Numbered from the stretch's first letter, positions 25,301-37,620 are shown. The stretch is DNA of 64,000 nucleotides from Membranipora membranacea (GCA_914767715.1 OU612075.1:20646001-20710000), one strand, 5' to 3'. Program-made: numbers and translations. The notes: generated from the sequence alone by a model not told the origin.

Positions 25301-26699
25301 GAAAGACAGAAAAGGATTTTTGATGGGGAAAGTGAATCGCGTCATACAAACCGGTAAAATACCAAAAAACGCACCATCTTATATGCTATTCTATCATGTT
25401 GCTACGACCTGCATGCTTAAATTATTCAGGTATTCAAAGTATCGCCTTCAGTGATACCTGGTGACACATATCCAACTTGTGAAATCATACATTTTTGCAG
25501 TTGTCAGATGGTCTAAAGTGAAAAAGCCCATTTCCTTCAGGTAGATGTTTTGCTGGTAATGTTTCTTACCCATTGGATTGTCTCTTTACCCTCTCAGTAT
25601 CTTTGGTAGTGTTGTGAGCGATAATTATTGTGTCTAAATCAGCAACCTGTCAAACAGATATGTTAAGCCTGAATATTATCAACCAGCATCAAATATACTA
25701 CTGCTGCACAACCAAAAAAAATCTCACGCCTTGAAAATTCATGTAAAACCTACCCTATACATTCCATAATAGCAAAGGATTTTCATTAAAAGATTTAAAG
25801 TCTAGAAAAGGGTCATCCTCTTGCCAAAGCACGTAATTTCCAATTAACATTTGAGTTTCATGCTATAAATAAATTATTACACAATATACAACAGCCTGAC
25901 AAAATTCAACATAAGGAGGCTGATGCCTGAGATCTGAGAGAATTAGCGCGACCTGAAGTTAGGGTCGCTTACCAGATGCACATGTTTTTCCTTCTTTGCT
26001 TTCGTCACCAATTAAGGAAATAGTTTGGAGATGTCACCCTAAGACTTGCTTCAAGACGGTGTCTTATCTAAATTTTTTCGGAGCTGACAGACAATGAACC
26101 ACCATTTGAGATAACAGGCAAATCAAAGTTAGAGAAGAACGGCAAGATGGAAAAAAAATAGGCAAAATCGCCAAACACCTTGAGAAGTAAATGTTGACTA
26201 GACTCTAGTTAAGTTCCTTTGGAGGTGATGGCTAGCACTAAAGTTTAACTAGCAAAGGGTTCCATATAAATGTCAGTAAATGTTAGCTATCTTAAAGTTG
26301 GCTACTCTTAGCATGTGCGAAATAGCCAATACATCAATTTATATATTTTAGAATTCTTGTCTTGACATGCCTCACCATTTCAACTCTCAAATCTCAAATC
26401 TATATATGCAATCGGTTGCTCACCTTATCGGTATCATCGACAGAATCTGATTTCAGCTGAGTTTCCAGGTTTTCGATACGGCGGAAAAGAACAGATAGTT
26501 GCTCTTTGTGTTGAACAGATTGGCTTACATCATATGCTATGTGAAGTCCAACAGTCAGAAACAGAAAACAGACAATAACACTCAGTAGTAGTACATCCTT
26601 AGTTTGATGTTGGTGATTCCGACTGTTGCTACATTTTATACTAGTCTGCTTTTCTTCCATTCCTTGATGACTGTTGCAATGTAGTACGCTTGCTTTCAT
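22344..26699 (-). CDS. Array gene C: type II membrane protein with Gly/Asn tract and short-chain-collagen-like domain
   Basis: Nine coding exons on the minus strand: 26424-26699, 25570-25646, 25163-25203, 24827-24973, 24295-24357, 23866-24009, 23391-23473, 22710-22785, 22344-22552. They total 1116 nt (371 aa) with phases in register. Order in the protein: cytoplasmic tail with MEEKQ; transmembrane helix around VLLLSVIVCFLFLTVGLHI; a stalk predicted to coil; the furin-type site R-V-K-R-Q; a linker of about 65 aa dominated by alternating Gly-Asn (two exons); then the Cys-rich C-terminal domain with WGKFSCP, ECLP, CAVC, NCPNSW, YCVDKDP, PCN and CTVC. Gly occurs every second residue in the tract, so it cannot form a collagen helix. 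The start is the first ATG in the open frame. One Cys of the HCNxCH motif in the tail, present in A, B and D, is missing here. Confidence 0.85.
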
Positions 26700-27602
26700 G
26701 CTGGAAGATTCCAATATCTCCAACTTGACAGGTTCACAGTTAGGACTCAAATGAAAGTGTTCATATCATGTGCACAAGACTGTAACAGGAAATGAGATCA
26801 TCCAAATTGGTTATGAATCGGTGGGATAAGGAAGGGATACAGAATGCAACACTTCCAGGTGGTGATTAATGATTAATAATCTCTGTATCATCGAGAGCAA
26901 GCAAAAAATACATCATCCTAAATAATGTGACTCTTCGTCATGCTCTAAGGGGATGGAGGGATGCATCAAGAGGTGTCCATTTGTATTCAGTTTTTTCTGA
27001 TCATTTATCTTCAACCATGTATAATGACATCCATCAAGACCTTAGGAAAATCTGATGCGCAGGGGGTTGTCTGCTAATACAGAGGCTGCTAGATGAGGTC
27101 ACACAACTTATAACAACTGCTAGTATTTAGGCCGACTGTCAAGTCCCATCATTGTATGAGGTTTTTACTCGAGTTTTTTAAAATCGTTACCTTAGAATTT
27201 ACCCAACGGACTCTATGCCCCTACTAACACTAGATACTCTGCCATCAGGGCGCTACCGCAACATCAAAGGTAGAATAGAGCTATGACGACAATGTTTTTG
27301 AGTTTTGAGCACAATGTGCGCAGTTTTTAAATTCAGTCTTCTTTAAAAGATAAATGTTCTATATTTTATTATGTGCATCAAATTCTATCGAACTAGCTTC
27401 AAACCTTTTTTAGCTCTACAAAACATTTATTTCTTAACCACATGTGGCAGAGACAGAATAAGGTACATAAAAGACATACGTCTCAACCTCCACAATCACC
27501 AGATGATAGATCTGCACAATGACTGATGTAGGCGATGGCTCAGTTGATTACAGCGCCGTCCTTTTAGCATGCAAATGCTGAAGGTCATCGGTTCGACTCC
27601 CA
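26700..27602. other. 5' flank of gene C
   Basis: The first 300 bp resemble the 5' flank of gene D (about 36604-36935), including a shared TATTCAGTTTTTTCTGATCA, so the C/D duplication included upstream sequence. The rest is AT-rich and without genes, ending in the tRNA-like segment at 27531-27605. Confidence 0.55.
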
Positions 27603-27605
27603 CAG
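27531..27605 (+). repeat. tRNA-like SINE head at a duplication breakpoint
   Basis: Box A-like GGCTCAGTTGATTACAGC and box B-like GGTTCGACTCCC are spaced as in a tRNA, but the ends do not pair into an acceptor stem. The segment stops where the duplicated 3' flank of gene D begins (about 27603), so the duplication breakpoint falls at the end of this element. Confidence 0.6.
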
Positions 27606-29257
27606 ATCAGTATACATGGTGGCCATGACCTCACCGCTCTTTTTCAAAGAACTCAAACATGAAAGCCTGTAATCATTTCAAAAATGTTTGCATTGCAGTA
27701 ACAGGAAAGCGATTTCAATAATCTTCTCATCATTTGATTATCACTGCAGCAGCGCATTAATAAGAGTTTGAGCAAGGATTGGTTTCAGTTTCCAGTCTCT
27801 TCATCATATGAAAAGAACGAGAATGATAACAAATCAGTTAATTGACTAGAAGAATAGCTGAAATATACAATTAAATTGGTTGAAAGTGAGCTGTCACGTA
27901 AAATATGATGATTTTCATAATTGACATTTAATAGCATCATATAAGAACAAAGATATATTTGTTATAAATAGTGTGATGCAGAGATTATGCTTGCAGATCA
28001 AAATATTATAGAGGTCGTTTTATCCAAGCTGGTTGCATTTCGAATATCTTCTCCAAACAGTCAGCCGCTTATCAGTGGAAGGGAAGCGAATCAGAATGCA
28101 GGCCAACTGGATCAACTTCATCGAATCAAAACGATCTAATATCTGTTTTTGTCTATGAAACTGCCTCTTTGTAAAGTTTTCAGATCTGTAAACACACCAC
28201 ATGCTCCGAAAGAACGGATTTACACACTGTTTGACCATAGAGCAGATGGAATATGATACAAAAAGTGTTGTATTTACCATCATTTTACAAACTGTATAAC
28301 CTAGCTATTTCAATTACTATTTCTGACAATTTTTGTTAGGCAGAAGCGCAGTGGTAACATTTTTCCTTTCCTAATCTTGGAAGATGAAATAATACTGTCC
28401 AATATTGTCATGCGTGAGGAAAACTGTCATGTTGTAATCCATCCAGCTTTCGGTCTTAATTGTTCAAGATTGCCTCTCATTCGACCATCATTTGTATAAA
28501 ATTTCCATCACGGGAGGATGGCGCTACAGCACATCTCTGTCATCCAGCCCTTTGCTTGACCACATGAAAAGTCACGAATACAGTCCAGGTTATTGATTGC
28601 AAAAATTTGAGTTTCAAAATGACAAAAGAGGTGTATAACATAATTATTTTTTTTAAAACACGTTTGTAAATGAGTTCTCATCTATTTTTTTCCGGGAGCT
28701 CAACAGATAAACATATTGAGAAGTTTTGTCTCAGCATGTTTCTTCAAAGTAAATTTCATTCAAACGATTAATCTAACACTCTACAGTTCAGTCCAGGTTT
28801 ATCACACAATGCGTTACACTGGGAGGTGGATAGGGATGTCAGTGCCAGGCTTATAGCCTAGGAGACTTATTATTTGCCACCGTCAACAATTTTCGAGGTA
28901 ACAAATTGGTGCAGTCATTGCTGGACATTTCAGACAGCAAAAGCGTTTCTTTATAAAAATGGACTATTGTTTCTACACAAAGCAAAGTGTAACGTCATAG
29001 GAGTAAAAAACTGAATTAGAAAAAAACAAAGCATAACAATATATAGCCAGAAAAAACTGAAGAGAAAAGTACAACTAGTGTTGAAAGGCCACACTTATTT
29101 TAATATCACGATCGTACGGCTATAAACAAACAGCAATTAGTCAGCATAGTTTTGTTTGAAGTACCGCAGCTTCCAATCTGCTGGATTGCTAGTAAGTGAC
29201 ATCTTTGACCCTTCGAACAGCCAAAATCATAACGTAGGTACACCAGAGTAGACCATC
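27603..29257. repeat. Duplicated 3' flank of gene D (partner at 20104-22343)
   Basis: Aligns with 20104-22343 over its whole length but lacks the 493-bp MITE, giving the empty target site near 27745. No conserved coding frame is shared by the two copies. Confidence 0.85.
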
Positions 29258-32200
29258 CTAGCCAAAGTAAGTATCATCTAATGTACACACTGTGCAGGCT
29301 ATCCTGTTACCTTTAGTGTAAGTGTTACATGGAGCACGGCCATTACAATCACCAGCCTGTACAAATGTTAACTTCTGTCCTACTGAATTAGCATGTCCAG
29401 ATTGTGTATCAGGATCCTTATCAACACAGTAGTTCTTAGAGGAGTGGTAATATTCTCCGGGAACACCTAAAATTGCAAGATGGTTTTCTATATTGGTGTT
29501 TAATACAATAATCAGCAAAATCAGGGCTTTTGAGTTGACATCTTTTATCACGTGGATGTAATTCCTATGAATGCAAAATGCATTTAGTAAAACCATTTTG
29601 GAAGAAGATTAACCAGAACATACCGGGTGTAGACATAAGGTGACCGTAGTATTCTCTTATCCATGAGTTAGGACAGTTAACTCTACCAGGCAGGACAAAC
29701 TGCAAATTCATAGAAATTACTTTGATTTCACAAAATACGCTGTATATGCATCACATGATGGATATGACTACTGAAAGACCAAAGCAATATATAGTTTGGC
29801 AGTTAGTTCTGCAATATTTTGACACTGAAAAAGTTCATAGCACTTCTGGGTAAACATTAATTGAAGAATTTTAAATTGTCTCCCCTTCATCTATGAGGTA
29901 TTTATGTAGGTGTACTGTACAAGCCCAATAAGTTACCACTTCCATGTATTTAATTTAATGATTTTTTTCCTCATAAACTAAGGAGATAGAGGCGGGCAAT
30001 TTTACACTTTGCAGCAACGGAATTGAAAATTAAATAATTTGTTATGAGATTAATTACGCAGAGTGATTCAAATCTATTTTTGGGCTATTAACCAGATTAA
30101 TGTGCATTATGTATCAAAGTTCAGGCTGTACCATGAAGCTGGAGAGGCTGAGCAAGGAAACTCTTCCTTCTATATTCATCGATTTAACCATAACCATTAT
30201 CATATTAGATTTTAATAGATTATCGTGAGAAGTTATAAATGATGTTTATTTCCTTGTTATATCCTCTTTGACTCACCGTAGGTGATCTCTTGGTGAAGCA
30301 AACAGCACACAATACTACTGAGCCTTCTAAAGCTGGTCTAAACACTCCCCAGTGTCCACCTGAGAATCAAAAGAGGTACACTCTCAAATGAATGCTTGGT
30401 TTTAAAGCATACATGAATATCAATGAAATAAAGCTCCAGTTGATAAATTTAAAAATGAGCCCAAGAATTAGGACTGATGTTGAAGTTTATTAGAGACAGC
30501 ACAGAATTTTCATACAATTTAAGTTGTATGAAAATATTTGTAGTTGAAAGTAACATAAACTCCGAAATCAGATTTCCAATGGAGAAACTGATCAGAATTT
30601 TGACAAAACTTAAAACAACCTCACAATTTATTTTTACATGTAATAAAACCTGTTGGTACGGGAAACATGTTAGGTCAGAAGGAAGTCTTTAATTATATTT
30701 ACACAATGTTTTTCAGCCATCATACACTTGTGCTTGCTACAGAACATACTTGTTGAGAACTTGACAGCAGCTAGTAGAGTTTTAGCTGCTGCAGATGTAG
30801 CTTTATTATTGTGCCATGTAGGTGACTGAGGTAGACACTCCAGTTCTGTGGATCCTCCGTATCCTTTTTGTGGATAGGCAGCAGCAGCATACCCTGTAAA
30901 TGTCAATATTCAATAAGTTGAAAAGTTTTTCACTGGACCTTACGCCCAGGCAATACAATATTTTGACAATCTACAGCTTAACCAGGCTTTATCTCTGATG
31001 ACAAAAAAAATAAATAAGATTCTAACAGAGAAAAACCTTTTTTCTGCCGTCGTAATACTACTGTCTTTGTCTTGGGAACAGAGCTGTGCTACTCGAGTAC
31101 AAATTTGAGTACAAGTACTACTCGAGTACCGATTTCAACTACTCTCTACTCGAAGGGGCCATAATATGGGATAAATATACTCTACTTGTACTCCCTTGGG
31201 AAGAAAGTACTCGGAATCTACTTGCAAACTTAAATACTCTACTCTACTTTACTCTACATCAAATATACTCTACTCTACTTTACTCTACATCAAATATACT
31301 CTACTCTTACTTGCAACAGGGAGTTGTCAACTCCCTGTTGACACATAATAATTTCTCCTACTTTACCTAGACTGTGATCCAATTTGTATTGTGTACTACC
31401 TGCTTTGTTCAGCACCACTATTTCTCTGTTTGTATTATCATAATATGATATATATAGGCCTACCTGTACTGGTTGATTTGGCTGTTTTACTTGTTTGTTC
31501 GTTTTACTTTAATTTAATAAAAAGTACTCGATATTCAGAAGAAAAACTCTACTTGAACTTGAAATTTGAGAGATAACTCTACTTGTACTCGGAATCAAGT
31601 TGCGATACTCTACTTGTACTCGGAAGGCAGAAACATGTGTATACTTGTACTTGTACTCGATTTTGTTTTGAGTACTCGCTTACTCTACTTGAACTGAAAA
31701 AAATTACTTGAGCACAGCTCTGTTTGGCAATCAAAACAAGTCATGACAAATACTATACAAATACATTTTAATGATGGAAGAATCACCCAGGATTTGTTTT
31801 TAGATCTTTAAAAAGCTTTTGATACGATAAATCACGGCATATTCTTATAAGTAAACAAATATTTTTTCAGATATTCTTCCCCCTCATATCGATTGCTAGA
31901 AAAATATCTTTTAACTAGAAAACAGTTTTTCTTGGTAAATGAATTATAAGTCGGTTTTACTGCCTGTCATGATCGGTGCTCCCCAGGGTTCGGTTCTCGG
32001 GCCAGCACTATTTATAATTTATATTATTGACCTTTTAAATGCATCACTTGATCTAAATTAAATACTCTTTGCTGACAGTACTAATATTTTTAGTACTGAA
32101 CCTGAAATTAAGAAGAGAAATTTACCTCTGATAAATGAATGGTGTCTCACCAACTATCTTGTGATAAACTATGAGAAAACCCTTTTGAATCTTAGAAGAA

Positions 32201-35200
32201 AAAGTAACAACATAACTTTCCATGAACATTTTAGAAGCCTGAAAAAGGAATTAAATTTAACCCTGATGATGATACGAGCACTCGGCCCAGCCATTGAGCA
32301 GAATTTTGAATTGAAGTTCTGGGGCCACGCAAGTGATAGCCAGATACAACTCTGCAAAAAAATGCCAGACCAGGGGTCACATTTCTAATCATTTTGAAAA
32401 TGTAAAAATCATGCCCTTACAAATCCTTTTTGGATACAGAATTTTGAATGCTTGATCCAACAAACTTGAATTTATTAAAACCAATAACAGGAGAGAGGTC
32501 CTTGTTAAGCAGGGCCAGGATGCAGTCTCACAGTCAGGCTGGCGAGGCGTCTCTGGTCAAGTGGTGCATAGCAGGTACGGTGGGCACTAAGTGACAAAAC
32601 ATATCAGAAAAGTTTATACTTGTTGCGTTTAAAAAGAATAACGAGGCATTGCAATATGTTGCCAGATGTCTCAGTAGGCCTATCATATTGAAAGCTATGA
32701 ACAAGATGTAAAAAAGTATCCAAATACAAAGATAATCATTTTGACTTTTCTAGAATTGGCCTTGCCTCAGATATTTGTGTAGGTTAAATCAAAGTTGTCA
32801 TTTTTTCAGCGTCTTGGCACTGAAAAAGACTGTATTTTCATGCTTAGCTGCATACTCATAAATTGTCTTACACTATGTTCAATCATGCTAGCCTTCATGA
32901 CGCCGGTAACAGCATCAGACAAGACCAGTCAAAACCCTTCAAGCCAAGACATAAAGTTGGTCAAATTTAGAGAGTCAATTAATTTGCCATAACCCACAGA
33001 GTTTGCGGCGCGATATTTGGCTGCAGTTTCTGCAACACACACTTGTCTATCAGTAAAATCGAGAACCGAACCCTGGGGAGCACCGATCATGACAGGCAGT
33101 AAAACCGACTTATAATTCATTTACCAAGAAAAGCTGTTTTCTAGTTAAAAGATATTTTTCTAGCAATCGATATGAGGGGGAAGAATATCTGAAAAAATTA
33201 AATCATAGAAGCTTCGAGACTTGAGCAGTGAAGGAGATGGCTCTAACCAGCTGAACCACCTCCTACTCTGACCGAGCAACTCGCAGCTGTTATATGGCTA
33301 ACAAAAAAAATACAGCGTGGCTTGATCTCCTTTGGTTACATATTTTGGCATTATGGCAATGGTATTTTGAAATATGGTATGTTGTCCCATATGGTATTAT
33401 GTCCGATCTGGCTTTATATCCACTGGTATTTTGACACAACTGGCGTTTTGTGCAACTGGTATTTTGGCATTGGTATAGTGTTCCTTGGTATTATCACCTA
33501 TGGCATTATGGCCATGGCATTATGGCAATGGCATTGTGTCACTGACATTTTGTCCCAATGGCATTTTGACCGGGTACCCTATTTTATTGACCAGTTAGTA
33601 AAAATGGAGTGGGAGGAGATTAACTTTCTTCCCACTCCATTTTGCTAACTTACATTATCCACTGTTAACAATTTTTGGTTAAGGTGTTCATTTGTTTGTC
33701 AATTCTCCACCAGATCATTAACATCTAACATCTGGCAAGAACCCTGTCTGCCAAAAAGCATATTACAGTGGTGTTGAACGTCACTTTTGGTGATAAATGT
33801 GTAAAGCGCAACCACATTGTTCCCCACATTTTTAGAATCAAAAGAAAGAAAAGTGATTATCGCAAATGTTCATTTGAAATTGTTCAATGGAAAGAATCTA
33901 TAGACATGTTTAGCCAATAGACTACTACTTTCAAGTTCTTGATTTCAATCGCATAACAATATTGACGCGCTGTGGAGTGCTGTTTCTTCTTTATTGCAGA
34001 ACACAGATTATTAACAATTTCTCTGGATTCAGAAATTTGATTTTGAAGACAAAGCTTACCATGGTATACACGTGATGTAGTCTGTGGACAGCTAAACTTC
34101 CCCCATCTTACAAATGTTGAGCCTATAATATATAACATTAGTTCAGAGTGAAATCTGACGATAAATTCACAATTCATTTACTAACAAATTTAGCAAAATC
34201 TTTTTCTAAAAACAAGGAAAATATTGCTCAGTTTACTAATAGTGGCTTCTCCAGCATACCAGTTTTCGTTTGTCGGAGTACCAGATGGTATATCACAGTT
34301 TACATTTATGACGATATTTATATTATGCTGGATTGGAATTATCATCACATGAGAGGAGTATTCACATTATAGAACGCCATTAGTAATGCATAAAACTTTC
34401 ATACCTAACATGTAATATCCCATCGACTAGAATATAAATATTCATCATTTCAGATGTCTGTTTGTTGCATATGTTTCCTTTCACTATCAATATAATTTAA
34501 TTAACCAACTGGTGTATCTATAATACATACAGTATCACATCTAACGTACCCGTGGCTTGAGCGAAGTTGTTGTTTCCATTACCATTTCCGTTTCCGTTGA
34601 TTCCATTGCCAGAGTTGCTATTTCCATTAGTATTGCCATTAATTCCTCCTCCTGTGTTTTGGTTCCCATTGAAGTTGCCATTAACACTCCCAGGACCTGA
34701 AAGTTGTATTGGGGGTATGGTGTCATGATCATCACAGTTCTTAAATGATTGCTTTATTTATTTGCCGAAATATTAAAGTGAAATATAGTTTTCTAGATTG
34801 CCTGTGCTCAAAGTTATTAGTCTTCATAGCTCAACAGAATGTTGATATAAATTAGTCATGAACCCCAATACATTAATGAAAATAAAAAATCGTCAATCAC
34901 TTTTTTAACTTTCATTATAGAATTAGTTATCAAACTAATTATAAATTATATATACCACATTAAAGGTTCCAGTCCTTGCTGGCTCAACTTCAATATGACA
35001 GACAGAGACAAATCCCATTACGTTGCTTACCATTGAAGTTCAAGTTTCCATTCTGATTGCTCCATTCGTTCCTACTCATAAAATATAAAATTGGTTAGGA
35101 GAAGGATAACAACCACAGAGAAGCAGTACCAATATTTTCCTCAGAAAGACAAAAAAGAAATTTTGATGGGAAAGTACATCCCATTCCGCAAACTGGTAAA

Positions 35201-36603
35201 ATATCAAAAATCTTATATTCTATGTTATATTGCTACGACCTGTATGCTTTAATTATTCAGGTATTCAAAATATACCGCCTTCAGTGATACTTGGTTCCAC
35301 ATATCCAAATTTAGTAAAACGGTCAACAGTGAAAAAGCCTATTTCTTCATGTAGACGTTTTGCTGGGACTACTTCTTACCCGTTGGATTGTCTCTTTACC
35401 CTTTCCTTCTCTTTGGTAGTATTTCGAGCGATGATCACTGTGTCTGAATCAACAACCTGTCAAAAATGTAAAACCTTACCGTATACCTTCCATAATATTC
35501 GCAGGATCTTCATTAAACACCAGAAAAAATTCTTGCTCTTCAAAAAGCACATCATTTCCAATTTATATTTGAGATTCATGCTATAAACTTAATCAATCAA
35601 CGATACACAATTGCCTGTCGAACATTAGCATAGGGAGGTTGATGGCTGAAATTTAGGAGAATTAGCGAGACCTGAAGTAAGGTTCGCGAACCGAATGCAC
35701 ATGTTTAACTTCCAACTGCAAAGTTTGCTTTTGGATCGAAAAAAAGAGATAGTTTGAAGATGTGACCCAAAGACCTGCTTAAAAACGATGTCTTATCTAG
35801 ACTTCACCAAGCTGACACGCGGTGACACAATAGACCACCATTTTTGTGGTGAAAAAGCAGGTTGCTGTATATAACAGCTAGGATAAGCTAACTATTCGCA
35901 GATGTTATTATGAATGCCAAAACAAGAGGTTTCTGATACGATAACAGGCCATTCAAAATTAAGGATGAAAAAGGACGACGGAGAAAAACAGAGATGGTCC
36001 TAAAAATAGGTGGCAGACTGTTACAACAAAATCACCAAACCCTAAAAACATAATAACCCTGCCAACCATTTATGTACCCTAGAAAAGTAAATGTTAGCTA
36101 GTCTTATTTTAGATAGTTAAAGGCTGACTTAATGTTAGCTAGCATTAAAGTTTGATTAGCGATGGGGTTCTATATATAGCTAATCTTAATGTAGAAATAA
36201 CCAATACATCTAGGGCATACTGTGTATGCAATTTGCATACGAAAGACTCACTTTAGATTTTTCAGAATATTTCACAATTTCTATTTCTAATCTATACACA
36301 CAATGGGTCGCTCACCTGTTTGATATCACCAGATCTACCAACATAATCTGATTTCAGCTGAGTTTCCAAAATTTCGATACGGCGGACAAGAGCAGATATT
36401 TGCTCTTTATGTTGAAGAGACCCTCTGACATCATATGTTATGTAGACTCCAACAGTCAGAAACAGAAAACACACAATAACACTCAATAGTAGTATATCCT
36501 TAGATTGATGTCGCTTGTTTCGAGTTTCGCTATATTTGATATATGCCTGCTTTTCTTCCATTCCTTTATGACAACTATTGCAGTGAAGTATGATTTCTTT
36601 CAT
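29258..36603 (-). CDS. Array gene D: type II membrane protein with Gly/Asn tract and short-chain-collagen-like domain
   Basis: Nine coding exons on the minus strand: 36316-36603, 35380-35456, 35031-35071, 34550-34696, 34060-34122, 30750-30893, 30277-30359, 29624-29699, 29258-29466. They total 1128 nt (375 aa), all in phase. Exon lengths match gene C except exon 1. Architecture: tail with HCNSCH and MEEKQ, one transmembrane helix (about residues 37-58), stalk, R-V-K-R-Q furin-type site, Gly/Asn tract (near residues 120-180), and the Cys-rich C-terminal domain ending CTVCTLDDTYFG. The intron between exons 5 and 6 is about 3.2 kb, against about 290 bp in C, because transposable elements landed in it (30.9-34.0 kb). 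Exon 7 and its 3' intron carry a patch closer to gene A than to C. In-frame ATGs upstream of 36603 could lengthen the tail; gene C does not share them. Confidence 0.85.
31079..31722. mobile_element. hAT-like MITE in intron 5 of gene D
   Basis: Ends are CAGAGCTGTGCT and its exact inverse AGCACAGCTCTG. Both are followed inward by TACTCGAGTACAA-type motifs, and the body is largely irregular repeats of TACTCTACTT and TACTCGAGTA. The 8-bp flanks CTTGGGAA and TTTGGCAA match at 6 of 8 positions, consistent with an aged hAT-type duplication. The open frame at 31086-31370 comes from the repeats. Confidence 0.75.
31775..32390 (+). mobile_element. Reverse transcriptase fragment of an L2/CR1-like LINE
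   Basis: Broken frames read in order as a D-L-stop-KAFDTINH block, GAPQGSVLGPALF, then FADSTNIF and a short C-terminal stretch with a W-C-L-T-N-Y-L-V-I-NYEKT-like segment. These match palm-domain motifs of LINE reverse transcriptase. Stops interrupt the frame and the catalytic pair reads A-D-S instead of A-D-D, so the fragment is dead. It lies inside intron 5 of gene D. Confidence 0.75.
33030..33205 (-). mobile_element. Inverted copy of the LINE fragment
   Basis: Bases about 33060-33200 are the reverse complement of about 31861-31999, almost identical, and include the GAPQGSVL-coding stretch. The two pieces form an inverted pair about 1 kb apart within one intron. On the minus strand the homology ends right after GSVL, so this copy is shorter. 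Confidence 0.8.
33206..33275 (-). repeat. tRNA-like SINE head joined to the inverted LINE copy
   Basis: The minus strand carries GTAGGAGGTGGTTCAGCTGG and a following TTAGAGC, the same box A-like leader as the SINE at 53410-53619. Its downstream part runs directly into the LINE fragment. No box B is obvious. Confidence 0.5.
33335..33580. repeat. Degenerate minisatellite
   Basis: Irregular repetition of 12- to 20-base units around the themes TGGCATTATGGC and TGGTATTTTG, with many substitutions and variable spacing. It lies in intron 5 of gene D. The 108-codon frame at 33322-33648 is produced by it. Confidence 0.6.
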
Positions 36604-37495
36604 GCTGGAAGATTCCAGTATCTCCAACTTGACAGGTCCACAGTTAGGACTCAAATGAAAGTGTCCATACAATGTGCACAAGATTTTAACAGGAAATGAG
36701 ATCATCCACATTGCATATAAATTGGTGGGATAAGGATACAGGGATACAGAATGGCACACTTCCAGGTGGTGATTAATGGATTAATAATCCCTGTTTCATC
36801 GAGAGCAAGCAAAAATAAATCATCGTAAATAATATGACCCTGCGGCATGCTATAACTAAGGGGTGGAGGGAGATGGTGCTTCACTAGTGTTTGTTTGTTA
36901 TTCAGTTTTTTCTGATCAATTGTGTACAATAACATCGATCAATGCCTCAGGAAAATGACTGATGTATGGGAGAAAACAATATGTCTAATCATTAGTACGA
37001 GTACCAATCAAGAATATGCTAATAAGATATTACCAAATATCAGTTGGATTGGTCTGGTATCACATTGTGTAACTGTGAACCATTTGGTCACATCAGTTTT
37101 GGCAAGCTAGCAGACCTTGGTAACAGTTAATTGTCAGAGTTGACATTTACTGAACAAATCATGCGTTAGATGTTATGATGTATTAATGTGTGTTGTTACT
37201 TTATGCTTATTTGTTTTAGTTCTACTGATTCCTGAGGCAGTTATGTATCACATAAAGTAGTGTGGTAAATTTCATGTATCCAGAAAGAACTTTGTCAATG
37301 ATTGGAACCACAGGTTTCTAGAATTCCAGACTGTGAAGAAAAATAACCATATCTCATCGAATAACGGCAGCTTGACCTTGTCATATCGATTGAACTAAAT
37401 TAGAAGGCGGGCCGAAACAGTGCAAGCTTTTTTTAAATTTTGAAAAGTATATAACATTTCCTGGGCCACATTTGGCTTGAACAAGTAATGCAAAT

Positions 37496-37620
37496 TAGTT
37501 TATGCGCACGTACTGTGTCAGGATAGCTGGTAGTAATATTCCATTATCAACCACTTTGAAAGTGGTTGATATTGAAATGCTACTACCAGCTATCCTGACA
37601 CAGTTTGAGCGCATAAACTA
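37496..37620. mobile_element. 125-bp foldback MITE
   Basis: Two 62-bp arms with only a handful of mismatches meet at 37558. They begin and end with TAGTTTATGCGC and GCGCATAAACTA. The centre reads CAACCACTTTGAAAGTGGTTG. It lies between gene D and the 3' end of POLA1. Confidence 0.85.

Noticed and set aside
28020-28283. 87-codon minus-strand frame in the D 3' flank
   Set aside because: The duplicated copy near 21.04-21.29 kb has a 1-bp indel and changes that break the frame, so there is no sign of coding constraint.
33322-33648. 108-codon Trp/Tyr-rich protein
   Set aside because: Generated by the degenerate TGGCATTWTG repeat in intron 5 of gene D.
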